Assembly: GCF_900496995.4 (NCBI RefSeq)
Contig: NC_044027.1
Span: 16,082,743-16,146,742 of the forward strand
Reading direction: 5' to 3'
Length of the DNA: 64,000 bases
From: Aquila chrysaetos chrysaetos
Taxonomy: Eukaryota > Chordata > Aves > Accipitriformes > Accipitridae
Under the pieces are notes generated by a model. The model worked only from the letters and a program-made list of their open reading frames with translations, did no database searches and was not told where the DNA came from. Shown here piece after piece: positions 61,979-64,000 of the stretch. The position numbers and the translations under genes are program-made. Numbering within the stretch: the stretch's first letter is position 1; each line of letters starts with the position of its first letter.

Positions 61979-64000
61979 CTATTAAAAAAAAAAAAGAAAA
62001 AACCATTAGAAAACTAGTTCCTTACCCACAGACCAGTAAGGTAAAGGCTCTTATCAACTGGTTTAAAACAGCCTTTGCGTGGCTGTTGAGAGGACGGCCA
62101 GCTAGAACAGAACGGTCTGAAATACACCAGGGTCACTGATAAGCAGTAATGAATATATTTGAGAGATCATGTCACCATTCCCAATTGCAAATTGCCCGAG
62201 AATCAACATTCTTTTCTCTTAGTACAAATTATTTGTGGATGAGCTTTAGTCTGCCTCTTGGTCTGTGCCAGCATTTGCAATCTGATTACCAAGCTGCTTT
62301 GAGCCGAGCTGCAGGCAGTGCAGGGACGTCCTCTCCAGCAGAAGGAGGACTCTGGGGTTATGGTTCTAATTGTGAAAGATTCTCGTAAAACAATTCAAAA
62401 TGAGTGTCCTGATGAAATGTGTATAGATGCCAGGTCACTGTCCAGGCTAAATAGGGTTTATATGGCCAGAGTCTGAATACTGGGGAATTCACTCATTAGT
62501 GCATTCCCTTAAAAACCGCTGGTTCCTGCCCATTAGCTCATTGATTAGGTTATTTGCAAAAAAACCCATTGTCATGCAACATAAATGCGAACCGAGCCAA
62601 GAGAAATTTTCCAGTGCAATCAGAGGAATGCTCCCAGTGTTTGCCTGGCGCTCGCCTTTTCCTCCGAGCACTCAGCCCTGCAAGTTTTCTAGTGGTAGCA
62701 CCAGCGTGCTTCACTGTTTCTGAAGAAGTCCCTTCACTGCTTGGCAGGACGCCCTTGGAACAATCCTCGCTGTCATGGCCCAGCGGGAATGCTGATATTA
62801 TTTATAATGGGAATTGCTGCAAGTCCTTTGGCTTGCTGCAGTTTCTAGAAAAGATTGCACCACGGCTGTAATTCTTTTCTCTGTTTGAGATTGGGTTCAG
62901 GGAGTCTGGAGACAGGGGGAAGAGAGGGTGGAAGACAAAGAGCGTGTTTCTGGCCGGCGTCGCAGCACTTGTCTGCGATGGACATATGCTTTCACTGCTC
63001 TGATGAGGTCTCCTGGGGGAGGAGGAATGGGACGCTACAAGAAAGGCAACAGCAGCAGCTGCTGCCCTTCCTACCCCCCCGACCATGCTGGCAGCTGCCT
63101 TCCCTTCCTTCCCTTCCCCACGCACAGATATTTTGCCTCTTCAATCTCTTCGGCGAGGACCTGTTCCACCTCCCGTCGAAACACATGCCAATTTTCCTAT
63201 TGACTTCTCGGGGAGGTGGAGCAGACACAAAACCGGTGCAAAATGAAATCGTAGATGTCTGGCTTCCCTGGGGAGCGGGGGGGGGGCTCGGTTGGGATGT
63301 TTTTGTTAACTAGTGCCGTAGTTTTTATGGAACTGGCAGAATTTCTCCCCCTGCATTGTGCTTTAAATTGGAGGCTTAAATGGTGGATCCTTAGGAATAA
63401 GAGACTAGCCTGGTTCAGAGCTCTGCTGCTGTGGAAGAGCTTTTCACACCTTTATCTACTCCCTGCCTCAGTTTCTCTGTCCCTGTGCAAGGGATGAGAC
63501 AACCCTCATGAGATGCCTTTAGATGGGTGGGGAGAAACGGTAAATGCAATATTGGTTGGGTTGCTGGGCTATTTCCTTCATATCCTTTAGCATTGCTATG
63601 GGGTTAAGTAGGAGATTTCTTCCAGTGGGAGCACTGCTTTAGGTGCTCAACCCATGTGTGTACAGAGGCACTTAGCAGCAATGCAAAGCACAGGGCAGCT
63701 TACTGTCAGGAGCGGGAATATGAATTATTTTGTATATGTACAGACAACTGACTCTCCTCCCGTTATTCCCATGCAAGGGAAGGCAGCGCAATTCTGAGTC
63801 TGGTGAAACACACGTTTTCAAACCACTCTGCCAGGGTGCAGGGTTAATATTTATTTTTCTTGATAGCTCAGCAGCATGTTTTAGTCTTTCTTTTCCCAGT
63901 GCAGAAACTCCCCCGACTCGAGCATTGCTCCCATCACCACTTAGCAATTGCAAAATCAATAATTCGACTACGTGCTTTTGGCTAAAATGACAGGAGCATA
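61979..64000 (-). other. MYMK intron 1 (partial); first exon not found
   Basis: I looked on the minus strand for the conserved N-terminal segment and its start codon and did not find it, so the first coding exon probably lies beyond 64 kb. A MIR-like scrap (ctgcctcagtttctctgtcc) lies at about 63463-63485. Confidence 0.6.

Noticed and set aside
63125-63313. Possible + strand exon coding IFCLFNLFGEDLFHLP-type sequence after a good-looking acceptor (acgcacag)
   Set aside because: Not recognised as any protein and no convincing donor. It lies inside the expected MYMK first intron, and ADAMTSL2, the next + strand gene in human, should start beyond the window.

Overview
The window is vertebrate genomic DNA with multi-exon genes, canonical GT/AG introns, AATAAA polyadenylation signals and degenerate ancient repeats. 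Short introns, a high GC content, long G and C runs, and compact spacing point to a bird (microchromosome-like) or another sauropsid. The gene order ADAMTS13(+) - CACFD1(+) - SLC2A6(-) - MYMK(-) is the same as on human 9q34. I read the exons by eye. Nearly every exon has consistent splice phases, which is the main support for the models.

Layout. 311-13415 (+): the C-terminal three quarters of ADAMTS13, 20 exons coding for about 1044 residues, from the first thrombospondin repeat to CUB2; the 3' UTR probably ends near 14.6 kb. 15829-22369 (+): all five coding exons of CACFD1 (174 aa), with a G-rich 5' region and a long 3' UTR to about 24.75 kb. 24.8-27.8 kb: convergent intergenic DNA with ancient repeat fragments. 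28304-32878 (-): complete SLC2A6/GLUT6, ten coding exons, 506 aa. 32.9-56.9 kb: about 24 kb without a recognisable gene, with several blocks that look like regulatory DNA. 56948-61978 (-): the last four coding exons of MYMK (myomaker), 175 aa; the N-terminal exon was not found and probably lies beyond 64 kb.

The four genes do not form a pathway. ADAMTS13 is a secreted protease that cleaves von Willebrand factor, CACFD1 is a small membrane protein of the Flower family, SLC2A6 is a lysosomal sugar-transporter-like protein, and MYMK drives myoblast fusion. No mobile gene cassette, RNA gene, CRISPR array or new multi-gene system was seen. The observations most worth checking are an apparently destroyed splice donor in ADAMTS13 (9652), a missing thrombospondin repeat and an enlarged linker in the same gene, a GC-AG intron in SLC2A6, an IRF-type element just upstream of SLC2A6, a near-perfect 21-bp hairpin at 34.3 kb, and E-box/MEF2-like clusters between SLC2A6 and MYMK.
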